Shown: positions 1-11,241, numbered from the stretch's first letter. The stretch: DNA of 64,000 nt from Aureobasidium sp. EXF-3400 (GCA_024195585.1 SWBL01000299.1:1-64000), one strand, 5' to 3'. Notes: a model not told the origin generated them from the letters alone. Numbers and translations: made by a program.

Positions 1-67
1 GCGAAAGGTAGAACCAATAGGAGACGGCTTATAGGTTCGCTGTAGAGCCAAGTAGCCTGATCAATTG

Positions 68-90
68 AATCAATCAATCAATCAATCAAT
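68..90. repeat. AATC tetranucleotide microsatellite
   Basis: Nearly six perfect AATC units lie just beyond the 3' end of g1. This is a simple repeat in a noncoding stretch and nothing suggests a function. The rest of bases 1-168 holds only the presumed 3' untranslated region of g1. Confidence 0.9.
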
Positions 91-168
91 AATGGGTAGC
101 TGACTCGGCAGGTTGTAACAAAAGGGTTACGCAAACCTTGAATTCCAAGAGCCGTTCCTCAGGCCGAC

Positions 169-1000
169 TCATGAGAAGTACATACCTATTCAGAGGATCA
201 GAGATAAGATCACAGAACCCAGACACAGGAAACTTACCGCCATCGCAGATAATCGTTTGTCCAGTCATGCGGTTAGAGTCCTTGCTGGCAAAAAAGCTGA
301 CCAGACCAGCGATATCCTCTGGGTACAGCTCCTGTTGCAATGCGTTTGTGCGATGGGACGACTTTTTGTACACATCTTCTACAGGGACACCAGCATTTTC
401 TTTCGCCAATCGTTCTGCATAGACAAGCGACATGTCTGTCTTGACAGAACCAGGACAATAAGCATTCACTGTAATGCCGTACTGACCCAGCTCGAGGGCA
501 GCTGTCTGAGTGAGCCCGCGGACTGCCCATTTGCTGGTACAGTATGCAGGTGCTTTTCCGCTTGGTCGATAACCAGAGATTGAGCATGCTGCGATGAGCT
601 TCCCGCCCTTCCCTTGCTTGATCATCTGCTTCGCAGCTTCGGAATAGCAAAGGAAAACGCCACGGATGTTGATGCCCATGACACGATCCCATTGATCAAC
701 GGTGAGCTCGAGCAAGCTTGTACAATCCAGGATTCCCGCATTGGCAACCATGACATCCAGCGAACCGAACTGATCCACGGCAGCTGCAATCATGGCTTGA
801 ACTGATTTGATATCGCTAACATCGCCGGCAAAACCAGCGGCCTGTTTTCCTTGAGCCTTAATTTCTGAGACTACCTTGTCGATGTTTTCTTGCTTTGCAG
901 GTATGTCGTTGACGATAACACTAAAGCCGTCTTCAGCCAGCCTCAGTGCGATGCCACGACCGATGCCGCCAGATGAGCCAGTGACGATTGCGACCGGCAT
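169..1000 (-). CDS. Short-chain dehydrogenase/reductase (g1)
   Basis: NAD(P)-dependent oxidoreductase of the classical SDR family, probably acting on an alcohol/ketone pair. The 259-residue product carries TGSSGGIG near residues 7-14 (cofactor loop), an NAG motif, a catalytic YCTSK and a C-terminal TGQTIICDGG segment. One intron (186-237, minus strand) removes an out-of-frame tail, so the protein ends DGGMYFS; without splicing the C terminus is not family-like. I take the ATG at 1000, which gives the usual SDR N terminus; an upstream in-frame ATG at 1072 is possible. It diverges from g2 over about 325 bases. The substrate cannot be read from the sequence. Confidence 0.9.
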
Positions 1001-1325
1001 TTTGCGATGATACGTAGGGTGATTATGATTCCTCGAAGCTGTTGTTTGCAGGTTTGCGCACTGGTAGAACATTATTCCTCAATGTCTTGTATCATCCTTG
1101 AGCCAACCATCGGAAATAGGCTGCGGAAGTGTTGACAGATCGACTTTCGGTAGTCGAGCCGTTTTGAGGCGGAACAACGAAACAAAGCCGAGAGATACTG
1201 AAATGGATCATGGCTACATTGTCTTGATACGACTTTGAAGGGAAAAGCCTTGTTTTCTTTGTTGTGATTGTTGCTGCCATCGACCCGCAAAAGATACATC
1301 TGACATTTTATGACATCACGTCAAC
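1001..1325. promoter_or_regulatory. Divergent g1/g2 promoter without exact CGGAATT
   Basis: The shared upstream region of g1 and g2 has no perfect copy of the cluster element. A one-mismatch version, CGGAAAT, lies at 1111-1117, 111 bases from the g1 start. It may be a degenerate site or chance. Confidence 0.35.
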
Positions 1326-2659
1326 ATGCCTATTCAAGCTTTCCACAACAGCCACCTCTCAAAAATCAATCAAGAGTTTGCGCCTTTGGTTCCAGCTGTG
1401 AATGATGCATTCGCCAAGATCTGGACATTCGAGACTATTGACGAATTTCGTGGTAATTGGAAACGGCCTGCGACGTATCCGTCGTGTGTCCCGGACCAGG
1501 GTTTCAGTATTGACCATAAGGTCATACAAGCAGCAGATGGTGCAAATATCGAACTGCGTGTGTATAAACCATCTGATGCAGACGACCATGACCTTCCCCT
1601 CTTCTTCATTCTACATGGCGGAGGTAAAGTAAATCACCAAAACATTCTCTCTGGACTGACTGACACGGCTTAGGCTGGGTAGTCGGCAGCCATGACAGTG
1701 AAAACTCAGTCTGTCGCTCGGTGTGTGTCAAATGTCGCGCAATCGTCATCAGTGTTGATTATAGAAGGTTAGCATCCCGATGCACTAATTGAGCATGGAT
1801 TGACGACGGAGAAGAGCACCAGAGTACAAGTTCCCCTACGCTCTCAACGATGCATACGATGCATTCCGATGGGTATGTCATGCTTTGAGTCAGATGTAAC
1901 AGTGCTAATGGCTCGAAGGTCTACAAGAATTCCAGTACATTGGGCTTCAGCAAGGATAAGATCGTAATCAGTGGAACGAGTTCTGGCGGAAACCTTGTAC
2001 AAGACTCAGATTCCCAACTGGTCCTGACGCATGGCTGACTTGGTGGCAGGCCGCAGCTTTAACGATCAAATTACGTGACTCAGATGCTCATATCAAGTTG
2101 GCAGGCCAAGTATTGAACATACCAGTCACTTGCCATCCTCGTCACTTTCCGCAACTGGACTATGAACTCAACAGCTACGAACAGAATGCAGAGTCGCCAA
2201 CCACAAACGCTACGCACATGAGATGGTTCTGGGGTATGTCTTGCAAACTTGATCTTTGAGCTATTCTCTTATCGACCGATCAGATCAGTATGATCCCAAT
2301 GCCGAAAAGAACCAGCTCTCGAGCCCACTACTCGCCACTTCGTTCCAAAGCCTACCCAAAGCTTGTAGGTATATCTTATGCATGCAGATTTTCACGCTGA
2401 CAACTCTCAGTAATACAGGTGGGAGGACTTGATCCCCTGCGAGACGAAGGCATTGCATACGCACAAGCTCTTGAACAGGCAGGGTGAGGAAACAGCATGC
2501 CGGGTTGAGATATGCGCTGACCGTCGCCACAGTGTCCCTACTACTCTTAAGATCTACCCAGGATTGCCACATGGTTTCATGCTCGCAATGGATAAGGACT
2601 TCACAAAGGATTACTACGGAGAGGTTGTAAATTGGATGAATGAGCTGTTTTCGTCTTGA
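1326..2659 (+). CDS. HSL-type alpha/beta hydrolase (esterase/lactonase) (g2)
   Basis: Serine hydrolase of the hormone-sensitive-lipase (abhydrolase_3) family, predicted to cleave carboxylic esters or lactones. Seven introns (1624-1673, 1768-1814, 1873-1918, 1997-2049, 2234-2283, 2365-2410, 2484-2532) give a 330-residue protein. Visible hallmarks are the oxyanion motif HGGG, the nucleophile in GTSSGG, the acid in [10 protein letters not shown] and the catalytic histidine in LPHGF, all in the family order. Splice sites were chosen to restore these motifs and the frame closes exactly. In a cluster with three Baeyer-Villiger monooxygenases, hydrolysis of their ester or lactone products is a natural role, but this is inference. 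No signal peptide is evident. Confidence 0.88.
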
Positions 2660-2938
2660 ATATAACAATGAAACACAGCAGAGAATGCATAATCCAGACG
2701 CAGTATTTTTGGTGCATACATCAGCTATGAGTATATAGGGCTTCAGTATAGACTTGTCCAGCAAATTTGACAAGGATCATAGATGCAGAGGAGTGGGCTA
2801 CAAAGCATGTGCTACGCGAAAGGTTTTCAGTTCAAAAGGTGGACTCGATGATAGAGGATTCTGATGTCTTTGGTCATGACAGTGCAAGTAGAGCTACGTC
2901 TCGTGTCAATCGGAAGACACCATGCTGTTCGAGGACCT

Positions 2939-2953
2939 CGGAATTGCGGAATT
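2939..2953 (+). promoter_or_regulatory. Tandem CGGAATT element upstream of g3
   Basis: Two head-to-tail CGGAATT copies start at 2939 and 2947, giving a perfect 8-base period (CGGAATTG then CGGAATTA). They end 94 bases before the g3 start codon. The CGG triplet is the usual half-site of Zn2Cys6 regulators. The rest of 2660-3046 shows no gene. Confidence 0.65.
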
Positions 2954-3046
2954 ATGTTGACGGCAGAATGAGAAGGCTACTGTATCGTACAAATGTTCAT
3001 TCCACGGAGGTAAAGTCATGACAAACTCATACACAAGAGCGTTAAC

Positions 3047-3877
3047 ATGGATTCGAATCTCTTCAGTGGCAAAGTCTATGTTGTCACGGGCGGGGGCGGC
3101 GGGATTGGGTTTGGTATAGTCAGGCAACTCGCAGGTTATGGAGCTCATGTCTTTGCGCTCGATCTTCGCAAAGAGAATCCGGCAAGCTTCGATGAATTAG
3201 ACAAGAACCGAACGACATTCATCGAGGTCGACGTATCAGACCGCGAGGCATGCTCTAATGCCATCGACCGGGTGTTGTCGAAGCATGACCGAATCGACGG
3301 TCTTGTGAACAACGCAGGTATTTGCCCATCAGAAGGCGAATTGCCAGACCCGAAACTCTTTCGTTCAGTCATCGATACCAACCTTGGAGGAGCATTCAAT
3401 ATGGGATCTCTCGTCTTGCCGAAGATGAAGGAGCAAAAAAGCGGCGTTATCGTGAACGTCGGAAGCACATCGTGTTTGAGTGGCAAGAACCGCCTGCCGT
3501 TGTATGCTAGCTCCAAGCACGCACTTCTGGGACTTACTCGCTCCTGGGCCTTGGACTTTGCCAAGTATGGCATTCGGGTGAATTGCGTGGGACCTGGTAA
3601 TTTCACATCAGCTCGTTCACTATCTATCATCCAGACTGACACGTACTCAGGAGCGACTGATACAGCAATGGCAAGGGCCCCATTGCAGACCGTCATGGGT
3701 CCACGATTCGGACCTGGCAAGACCGACGACGAACTTTTAGAATGTGTGGCTGCTTCGATCCCGCTTGGACGAATTGGTACCGTTGATGATGTTGCTCACT
3801 CAGTCAACTTTCTGCTGAGTGACTTGTCTAGTTTCATCACAGGACAGATTATTGTTGTTTCTGGGGGCTCGTCATAG
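3047..3877 (+). CDS. Short-chain dehydrogenase/reductase (g3)
   Basis: Intronless 276-residue classical SDR. The cofactor loop TGGGGGIG lies near residues 15-22, followed by NNAG, a catalytic serine in the GSTS region, and YASSK with the active-site Tyr and Lys. An acidic residue after the second strand (ALDLR) points to NAD rather than NADP preference, as known for the family. It ends FITGQIIVVSGGSS, a normal SDR terminus. A loop around residues 190-230 is longer than in minimal SDRs. It lies between g2 and the convergent g4, with the tandem CGGAATT element in front. Role: reversible oxidation of a cluster intermediate; substrate unknown. Confidence 0.92.
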   Translation: MDSNLFSGKVYVVTGGGGGIGFGIVRQLAGYGAHVFALDLRKENPASFDELDKNRTTFIEVDVSDREACSNAIDRVLSKHDRIDGLVNNAGICPSEGELPDPKLFRSVIDTNLGGAFNMGSLVLPKMKEQKSGVIVNVGSTSCLSGKNRLPLYASSKHALLGLTRSWALDFAKYGIRVNCVGPGNFTSARSLSIIQTDTYSGATDTAMARAPLQTVMGPRFGPGKTDDELLECVAASIPLGRIGTVDDVAHSVNFLLSDLSSFITGQIIVVSGGSS

Positions 3878-3965
3878 CATATATGCAAACATTGGTCAAT
3901 TGTATCATATGGCATTCTTTCTCTTGACGAACAAAACTCAGTGAATTATAAATTGTATTCCATTG

Positions 3966-4826
3966 TCAATTCTCTACCAATGCTGCAGCATTTTCGTACA
4001 CAGACATGAGGCGTAGCTCGACCTCGCCAGAGTTTGATACCTTGTGCACCTGACGTGGAGGAGCCCAGATACCATCAAGCCTCGTCACCTCATAGGCTTC
4101 ACCCGTGCCCGAGAATGTGGCCTGTCCCTCCATGACGAGGTAACAGGCACCCACAGTGATGGGCGACATAGGCACTGACTGGCCAGGCTTGATTATCGTC
4201 ATACCAATTCCAACACGGTCAGATGGTATGGCAATGCCACGGTTGTGGTTGATGTGTTGATCCGATACTCCTCCAACCCAACTAACATTGGCGTTAGTTT
4301 TCTGGGCTCCGTCCACGGCCTGACTTTCCAGACTTTTCTGCAAGTCTTGGAATCTAACCATCGAGATGTCCTCTACCTGAGAAGGCCCTGTGACTATGCC
4401 ATCCATGTAGTAGACAGAAGTCCCTATCTTCTCGATGCCATCATGAACCCAGATGAGTTCGCAGTCCTCGTCTCCAGAGTTGCGGACCCCGTGAGGTACT
4501 CCGGCTGGGATGTAGATACAGTCCAAAGGGCCAGCGTATGTCTTCTCGCCGTTTTCATCATACGACTCAAGCTCGCCTTTGAGAATGACGTAGATCTCGG
4601 TTATGCTGTGGTAGTGTAGACCTTTCTGTTTTTGTCCTTTGAATAGATTCATCATTCCGACGACGCAATTCTGGTTGTATATGGTCGCTTCTTTGTTGGG
4701 ATTGACGTATCCAGGCGGTCCACCGATCCAGCTTTTGAGCCATCGCATGAATCCGGGCTCACGGGCACCTGGGACATGCCATTGCGGTTCGAGGTCTTTA
4801 TAGCGCACAACTTGAATTCCCGACAT
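3966..4826 (-). CDS. Two-domain cupin protein (g4)
   Basis: Intronless 286-residue bicupin. The N-terminal cupin has a full metal-binding set: HYH with a downstream Glu in SITEIYVILKGE, then the distal His in GVPHGVRN (about residues 70-115). The C-terminal cupin keeps only a His in QVHKVSN and lacks the paired histidines, so it is probably structural. Bicupins of this shape include ring-cleaving dioxygenases of the gentisate type, as well as isomerases and decarboxylases; the sequence does not choose among these. No secretion signal. It faces g3 tail to tail and has a CGGAATT element 84 bases upstream of its start. Confidence 0.85.
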   Translation of the reverse strand: MSGIQVVRYKDLEPQWHVPGAREPGFMRWLKSWIGGPPGYVNPNKEATIYNQNCVVGMMNLFKGQKQKGLHYHSITEIYVILKGELESYDENGEKTYAGPLDCIYIPAGVPHGVRNSGDEDCELIWVHDGIEKIGTSVYYMDGIVTGPSQVEDISMVRFQDLQKSLESQAVDGAQKTNANVSWVGGVSDQHINHNRGIAIPSDRVGIGMTIIKPGQSVPMSPITVGACYLVMEGQATFSGTGEAYEVTRLDGIWAPPRQVHKVSNSGEVELRLMSVYENAAALVEN

Positions 4827-4909
4827 GATGAAGTTTTGATCAGGCTAGGCCAATCTTGACGCCTTCCCTGAGATACAGAAACCTTTCTATAAGAGCAAGT
4901 TGTTTACCT

Positions 4910-4916
4910 CGGAATT
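4910..4916 (+). promoter_or_regulatory. CGGAATT element upstream of g4
   Basis: An exact CGGAATTG lies 84 bases before the g4 start, in the 354-base gap between g4 and the 3' end of g5. A related GCGGAATCCGGA follows at about 4933. I see no gene in the gap. Confidence 0.6.
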
Positions 4917-5180
4917 GGGTGTCGCGGCATGTGCGGAATCCGGAGACAACGCATTCGCAGACTGCTGATTCCATCGTCAACTTTCGGGAAAGCACGTACA
5001 GAAGGGAATTGAATCACAACATTAGCAGTGGGATGTCTGTAGGCCATTCACAAAAAGGAACTCCGATCGTCCGTGAAAAAACATCTCAAGATTTCAATTT
5101 GGTAGATATGGCTAGTACGACCCGACTGATAGCAGCAGATACTCAACAAAAACATGTACACCAAAACCGCACTCAGGTGA

Positions 5181-6323
5181 TTAATACTCCAGAATTCGTT
5201 CCTTGGGATCTTGGGTGTCCCACATGCTCACAAGAATCTTTCTTTCGCCATCGAACCATGGCGCTCGGCCATGGGAGACTTGGTAATTGTCGACAAGAGC
5301 GAAATCTCCAGGAATGGTTTTCACCATGACTTGGAGTTCCTTGGACAGTTCCCAGACGCGATGCAGATACTTCTTCGGGACGGGCTCACCGTCAGCGTAT
5401 GTAGGAGGCATGAATGTCATGCCATCGTCACCAACGTATGGTGGGTCAGTAGCTCCACGGTCAAATGCGGTTCCATAGCGTCCGGCGAGACTGTTGAAGA
5501 AGACAGGTCTACCAGTAGCGGGAGATCTTCTGACGGCAGGCACATGTTGATGGACCTCGAGCTGATCATCCTCGCGCCACCAGAAGTGAGGGGTGAGACG
5601 CTTCACTTGCTCCTCCGCCTTGCGCTTCTTGGTTTCCATGTCATCCTCAGGCTTGATATCTCTGCCAAAGGCCAACGGGCCAGCCCAGGTGTAGATGAAG
5701 TTGGCAGCTTCCTTGCCTGGAGCACGATAGATGTCTGGAGAGCTGAGTTTCTTCTCGGTCACTTTCTCGATGAAGTCGGGAATGTCCTTATTCACGGCAT
5801 CGAAAAGCTCAGTGCTGTGGACAAAAGGACTCTCGCCACCCTTTGGAGGAGTTTTGTGACAGAAGAAGTGGATGTTTGACGGGAATTTGGTGTATCTCGA
5901 GTATTCGTTGTGTTGGTGAATCCATAGGTTGGGCGGGGCTTCGGAAGCACTGAAGACCTCCTTGTCGTGCACTGTCCTACTTCCAGCAAGACCAATCTGG
6001 TCATATGGTTTGTGTCCTCTTCCTTCTTCAGCAGCGTGCACCAATCGCGAGAATGCGTTCATGGAGCTGCTAGGGGAGCCACGCAGTATGAGAGCTCCAT
6101 GTTTGTTCATGAGCTCTGTGATCAGACCTCGTTCGGAAATATTGCGGACGGCCGCAACGGCCTGATCAATGGTCAATTCCTCGCCCGAGGCGTTCTTGTA
6201 GGCAAGGGTCAGAGGGAAAACATTGCCATGAACCATGCGCTGACCAGGCAGGTCAACGGGCTCGAAGACAACGTGGGCGCCCTCGACTTCGGCAGAAATC
6301 ATATCTCGAGGAGCAGACGCCAT
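5181..6323 (-). CDS. TauD/TfdA-family 2-oxoglutarate-dependent dioxygenase (g5)
   Basis: Intronless 380-residue Fe(II)/2-oxoglutarate dioxygenase-like protein. It shows an H-x-E metal pair in HQHNEY (about residue 140), the distal metal His in VSHGRAPW near residue 350, and a following Arg in GERKILVSMW that would hold 2-oxoglutarate. It resembles fungal TauD/TfdA or clavaminate-synthase-like proteins, which hydroxylate or cleave small carboxylates and ethers. I chose ATG 6323 (MASAPRD); an in-frame ATG at 6407 would add 28 low-complexity residues. It diverges from the CoA ligase g6, and two inverted CGGAATT sites lie in between. The substrate is not predictable. Confidence 0.88.
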   Translation of the reverse strand: MASAPRDMISAEVEGAHVVFEPVDLPGQRMVHGNVFPLTLAYKNASGEELTIDQAVAAVRNISERGLITELMNKHGALILRGSPSSSMNAFSRLVHAAEEGRGHKPYDQIGLAGSRTVHDKEVFSASEAPPNLWIHQHNEYSRYTKFPSNIHFFCHKTPPKGGESPFVHSTELFDAVNKDIPDFIEKVTEKKLSSPDIYRAPGKEAANFIYTWAGPLAFGRDIKPEDDMETKKRKAEEQVKRLTPHFWWREDDQLEVHQHVPAVRRSPATGRPVFFNSLAGRYGTAFDRGATDPPYVGDDGMTFMPPTYADGEPVPKKYLHRVWELSKELQVMVKTIPGDFALVDNYQVSHGRAPWFDGERKILVSMWDTQDPKERILEY

Positions 6324-6438
6324 GGTACAGATTTGTGCAGGTTTTTGTTTGGAAGAAGATGGAAAAGTTTGGTTTGGAACACTTTGATATGGTCGAAAGA
6401 AAGGCATTTATTCATCTGAAGGCCTGATGGTAGCTGTC

Positions 6439-6479
6439 CGGAATTGAGAGAGCTGTAAGCCGCTCCTGCCCCAATTCCG
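6439..6479. promoter_or_regulatory. Inverted CGGAATT pair, g5/g6 divergent promoter
   Basis: CGGAATTG at 6439-6445 (plus strand) and its reverse complement AATTCCG at 6473-6479 face each other across 27 bases. They lie 116 bases from the g5 start and 182 from the g6 start, so one pair could serve both genes. Confidence 0.65.
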
Positions 6480-6660
6480 AACTTTATAAAACGGAGAGGG
6501 TACATAGGTTGTCGGTACCCACTTTCCAAGTGTACCGAGGTACATTTGTGATGTCAATTACATGATAAACCATATGCCGATCCGTGTTTTGATCGAACAG
6601 TAGCTGAGAGACTGAATGTTCTAAATTCTCCAGTGTTTGTCGTTGCTCAGCTTCCCCATC

Positions 6661-8520
6661 ATGCCGATCGAGTCACAGTACCTTCAGTTCGATCTGCCTA
6701 ATAAAGACCTCTGGTCTTTCATGTTTGAGAGAGGCCAAGACAAACGTTTCTCCGATGATCATGGTTGTTTCCAAACACCATCATACACACATTGTGGTCA
6801 TGCTAACTTTGGGCTTGCATCAGTCATCTACCAAGATGTCAAGGACAACCGTTCTCACACCTTCTCGGCCGTAAAGCAGCTGTCAGTAGCATTCGGCAAC
6901 GGCCTTCGCAAACACTTTGACTGGCGCAAGGGCGATGTCCTCAGCATCATCTCGCCAAACGATATCGACATCGCGCCTTGCACTTATGGGGCATTATATA
7001 CCGGTGGAATCGTGTCTCCAGCTAATCCAGCTTACACGCCCTCTGAACTGGGATACATGCTGAAAGACTCCGGCGCAAAAGTATTGCTCACAGCCACGGG
7101 ACTACTGCCCACTGTCAAAGAGGCTGCGAAGCTTGCTAATATCCCTTTCGAAAATATCCTAGTACTGGGCAAAGAACGCGATGTCACGACCAGACATTTC
7201 CTTGACATCTGCGACAGTGAAAGTAGACATATGCGACCGACTCTCAACCCAGACCAAGATTTGGCATTTCTTGTTTACTCCAGTGGCACCACTGGTCTCC
7301 CGAAAGGAGTCATGTTAAGTCACACCAACATCATTGCGGATGTCTTGATGATCGGCACTGGTGTTGGACAGACCTATGACGGCGGAAAAGACAGGATCTT
7401 GGGTATCTTGCCTTTCTATCATATCTATGGTGTGAAACATATTTCACAATCTGTTGACAGGACTAGTCAGGTTAACGCGTGGAGCCAGGTTTGACCGGGC
7501 TCGTTCATCAGCCCCTACATCGCGGTATCACTACCTTTGTGGTTTCTAGCTTCGATCTGGAGGTCTTCTGTCGGGCGATACAGGAGCACAAAGTTACCTT
7601 CTCTTACGTGTCCCCTCCTGTCTTGGTTCAGTTGGTGAATTGGAAGAGGGCAAAGGAGTTTGATTTTTCCTCTCTACGCATGCTCACATCTGGTGCTGCG
7701 CCTTTGACGAATGGACTGATTGAGAAGGTCTACAAGATGTATGGGATCCGAGTCAATCAAGCTTATGGCCTGAGTGAAACTAGTCCTATGACCCACACAC
7801 AGGCAAGTCTACATGCAACCTCCAAGATCTTAAGCTGACTTTCAATAGCCATGGGACGAATGGAGGGATAGTATCGGATCCATCGGAAAGTTGTTTCCCA
7901 ATATGACAGCCAAAATGGTTGGTGACGATGGTAATGAAGTCGCTGTCGGTGAACCTGGAGAGCTCTGGCTTCGTGGCCCAAATGTTTTCCAGGGCTACTG
8001 GAACCGGCCGAAAGACTCTGAAGAAGCCATAAGTCGTGATGGATACTTCAAGACAGGCGACGTCGGCCATATTGACGCCAAAGGGAATTTCTATGTAAGC
8101 ACCATCACCATAAGCTTTGTAGGTCTAGCACCACTAACATGCAGGATCTTGAAGATCACAGATCGGTTGAAGGAGTTGATCAAGTTCAATGGTTTCCAAG
8201 TCGCTCCTGCAGAGCTAGAAGGTCTCTTGATGACTCACAAATCTGTGGCAGATGTGGCAGTAGTTGGAGTTCATGATGCGGTGAAGCGTACAGAGCTGCC
8301 ACGGGCCTACATAGTTCTTGTGTCTGGCATCGAGGGCAGTCCGAAGATTGCTAAGGAGATCATGGAGTGGATGAAATCTCGAGTTGCTTATTACAAGCAG
8401 TTGAGGGGTGGGATCCAATTCGTTGATGCAATCCCCAAGAGCCCGACAGGCAAGATCCTTCGACGCGTAATCAAGGATTGGATTGCTCAGGACGCCTCTC
8501 GCCGTAGCTCCAAGCTGTAA
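6661..8520 (+). CDS. Peroxisomal acyl/aryl-CoA ligase, AMP-binding family (g6)
   Basis: ATP-dependent carboxylate-CoA ligase of the 4-coumarate-CoA ligase group. Exons 6661-6763, 6824-7429, 7489-7802, 7849-8094 and 8155-8520 give 544 residues. The AMP-binding P-loop YSSGTTGLPKGV is near residue 186, followed by YGLSETSP, the TGD motif in YFKTGDVG, DRLKELIKFNG and the catalytic lysine in SPTGKILRR. The protein ends SKL, a canonical PTS1, so it should act in peroxisomes and feed beta-oxidation. The intron at 7803 has a GC donor (CAG|GCAAGT). Introns 6764-6823 and 8095-8154 are 60 bases and keep the frame; I splice them because the joined protein fits the family better. Likely substrate: an organic acid formed by the upstream oxidative enzymes. 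Confidence 0.9.
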
Positions 8521-8550
8521 AGTCAGACATCTACCCCGCTTAGCTTGATC

Positions 8551-8557
8551 AATTCCG
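8551..8557 (-). promoter_or_regulatory. CGGAATT element, distal g7 upstream region
   Basis: AATTCCG is followed directly by CAATTG, making a partly palindromic CAATTGCGGAATTG on the minus strand. It lies just after the g6 stop and 684 bases before g7, so it could be a distal g7 site or unused. Confidence 0.4.
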
Positions 8558-9126
8558 CAATTGCCTAACGGTGCGTTGTTCTGTTTATGAATCTCGGGTC
8601 TGCGGAGGAGTTGTCAAAGTATGCACTGGCTCGCAACCGTTGGGGGGTCCCCATGGGGCCCCAATGCCCCATGCGTTCGATGAAAGCCTCGACACAAGCC
8701 ACGTCCGCTCCATACTACCTTCAGTTGCAGACGTGAAGTCATCGAGACTCCCAAGTGTTCGAGGATTGTTCAGGCACATTCTAAGCCAGCAGGATACTAT
8801 CTGCTCGCAGCTATGAAGAGATCTGCCCATCTTCGATCGATGTCTCTGGGTGACGAGTGTTGAGCTGCAGGATCATGCAGCTTAGAGACTAGGTAAAGGA
8901 TCAATCAGAGAGTGGTGATTGGGTCCCTCCGCCGCGGTGCTTAGTGTTTGCGCCACAGAACGTTCAGCCAGGATCCCCGCATACACGTTGCGTGTGATCT
9001 TGCTCCTTCTCTTTTTTTGATGGTTCGATAGTGCCACCATTGGAGCTGGATCTCTGTCACTCTGTACCTCTTGCCTGGGCACTCTTAGGGGTTATCAAAT
9101 CACAATGTAGTCATTCCGTGCTGCCT

Positions 9127-9133
9127 AATTCCG
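9127..9133 (-). promoter_or_regulatory. CGGAATT element upstream of g7
   Basis: AATTCCG lies 108 bases before the g7 start, at the distance typical of the other cluster promoters. Apart from this and the 8551 site, the 720-base gap 8521-9240 shows no gene. Confidence 0.6.
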
Positions 9134-9240
9134 AGCATGTGTCTCAACGACTTCTTGCTATATACCCCCTTGTCCCCAGATGATTGAGATCGACCATCTA
9201 CTGTCGTTTTACAAACTTGTCTACATACACCAGATTCACT

Positions 9241-11241
9241 ATGTCTGAACACAAGTCGGACCTGGCCGCCGAAGGACAAGACTGGAAGTCCAACGCCGAA
9301 CATGTTGAAGTGTTGAATGCCTCAACAGATGAGTCCAGCTCCTCAAACGCAGACGCTGAACCGTACGATTTCACCTGGGGAAAGTTTGCAGCCTGTGCGG
9401 TGAGTACACCGTTGGAAGGCAGATAGCGACGCCAGATACTAAACATTTCGTAGGGCCTTACACTCGGCTTTTTGTCAGATACCTTCTTGATCTTCAGCAC
9501 TGCTACGGTGTTGTCTTACATCAATGCTGATCTCGGTGAGTAACTGCGATTGTTCTCGGCCCAGTTCGATTCTGACGCTGATCTCGGCAGGACCATCTTC
9601 TTCTTATGTCTGGATTGCCACTGGCGATCTTGTGGCTAGTGCTGCTTCAGGTGTCCTCATAGGAAGGCTCAGCGATATCTTTGGTCGCCGCATGATGTTC
9701 CTAGTCGGCGGTGTTCTAGCTCTCATTGGAACTTTGGTTTCCGCTCTCGGGAAAAACATCCCCACCTTGATCGCTGGCGGCGTGATCATTGGACTCGCAG
9801 CTGCGGCGAGACAAGGAGCTTTCGCTGCCATAGGCGAGATCGTGCCCAAGAAGTCGAGGGGAATGGCCTTTGGTTTTCTCGAGAACTTCGTCTCCGTCGG
9901 CGTCGCATTTGGACCCCCGATCTGTACGCTCCTCTATCCATGTACTTGAAAATGACTAACCTCGTACCTAGCATATTCTTGCATCAAGCACTCATCGTGG
10001 AGAACAATCTTCTGGATTGCCTTCGCCCTTGATGTAGTTGTCTTGGTAGTTGTTTTCCTGTTCTACCATCCCATGAATCAGTACATCCATGAAGAAGGCA
10101 AATCTGGCTGGTATCAAGTGAAGCACTTGGATTGGGTGGGACTATTCCTATTCTCGGCCGGAATCACTGTGTTCCTGATGGGCATATCCTTCGGCGGGAA
10201 CAATTACCCATGGTAAGAAGCTACAGTAACGTGCATCGAGAAATCGATCGCTAACACATTGGAAGGACTTCTGCAGGGACTCTGGCTCCGATCATCATCG
10301 GCGCCCTTGCTCTTGTTGCTTGCGGCTTCTGGGAAGCTTTCGCATCCCTCAGATACCCACTGTTCCCATCGGTCATCCTCAAGAATGTCCGTGGATTCAC
10401 CATCATGCAGATCGGTGTGTTCTTCGTTGGCATGGTCTTTTACTCAACAGCGGTCTTGTGGCCTGAACAGATCCAGGCGCTGTTCACCACGGACTTGACA
10501 AAAGTCGGGTGGTACTCGGCTGCCAGTGGTCTCGGTCCCTTGTGTTTCGGCTGGTTGTTTGGAATGGCAGCCAGCAAGTTGCCACACGTAAAATGGCAAA
10601 TGGTTGCCACAATGTGCGCTTTGACGGCTTTCAGCGGTGCACAAGCATCCGTCAGCGTGAACCGCCACGTCGCTTCGACTGCCCTCGTCGCATTACTGTT
10701 CATCAGTGTCTCAGGCATGGCAACTTACTCGATCAGTATCAGCCAGCTTGGAGTTGCTCATGAGTACATCGGCCTGGCGACCGGTATTACGATTACCATG
10801 AGACTTCTGGGAGGCGCCGTGGCCCAAATCATCTACGTCAGTATTCTCAAGAATACCCTCTCTTCTCAGGTGGCCAACGTCGCCGCCCCAGCTCTGGCCA
10901 AAGCAGGGCTTGCACCCACGTCAATCCCGGCAACCCTCGAAGCACTTCTCACTGGCAATTACAAGAGCCCTGCAGTCACGGGACTATCCCCTAAGATCTT
11001 GGGGGTTGCCGTTGCTTCTCTCCAACAAGCCTACGTTGCTTCGTTCAGGACAGTCTATCTTTCGTCCATCGCTTTCGGTGGTGCAGGAATCATTGTGCTG
11101 TGCTTCGCAGCAAATGTCGACCACTTGCGGACATCAAAAGTGGAGATCGAGCTTGTCGAGGGCGCTCACTTGCAAGCAAAGACTGATACCGGCGAGGGTC
11201 ATATCGTACGCGCCGATGATGCCGGTCACCTCCACGCATGA
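9241..11241 (+). CDS. MFS transporter, TRI12-like drug/proton antiporter (g7)
   Basis: Membrane transporter of the fungal trichothecene-efflux-pump (TRI12) branch of the major facilitator superfamily. Four introns (9400-9453, 9536-9590, 9924-9971, 10213-10265) give 596 residues, the usual size for a 14-helix DHA2-type pump. About 45 polar N-terminal residues are followed by repeated hydrophobic helices; the loop motif GRLSDIFGRR (MFS motif A) is clear near residue 115. A cytoplasmic tail rich in charged residues ends the protein. In this cluster it could export a toxic substrate or intermediate, or import the growth substrate; TRI12 relatives are usually exporters. It is followed convergently by g8. 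Confidence 0.9.

Noticed and set aside
8642..8665. GC-rich palindromic stretch around GGGGTCCCCATGGGGCCCC
   Set aside because: Isolated, not repeated at other promoters, and not clearly a terminator or operator.
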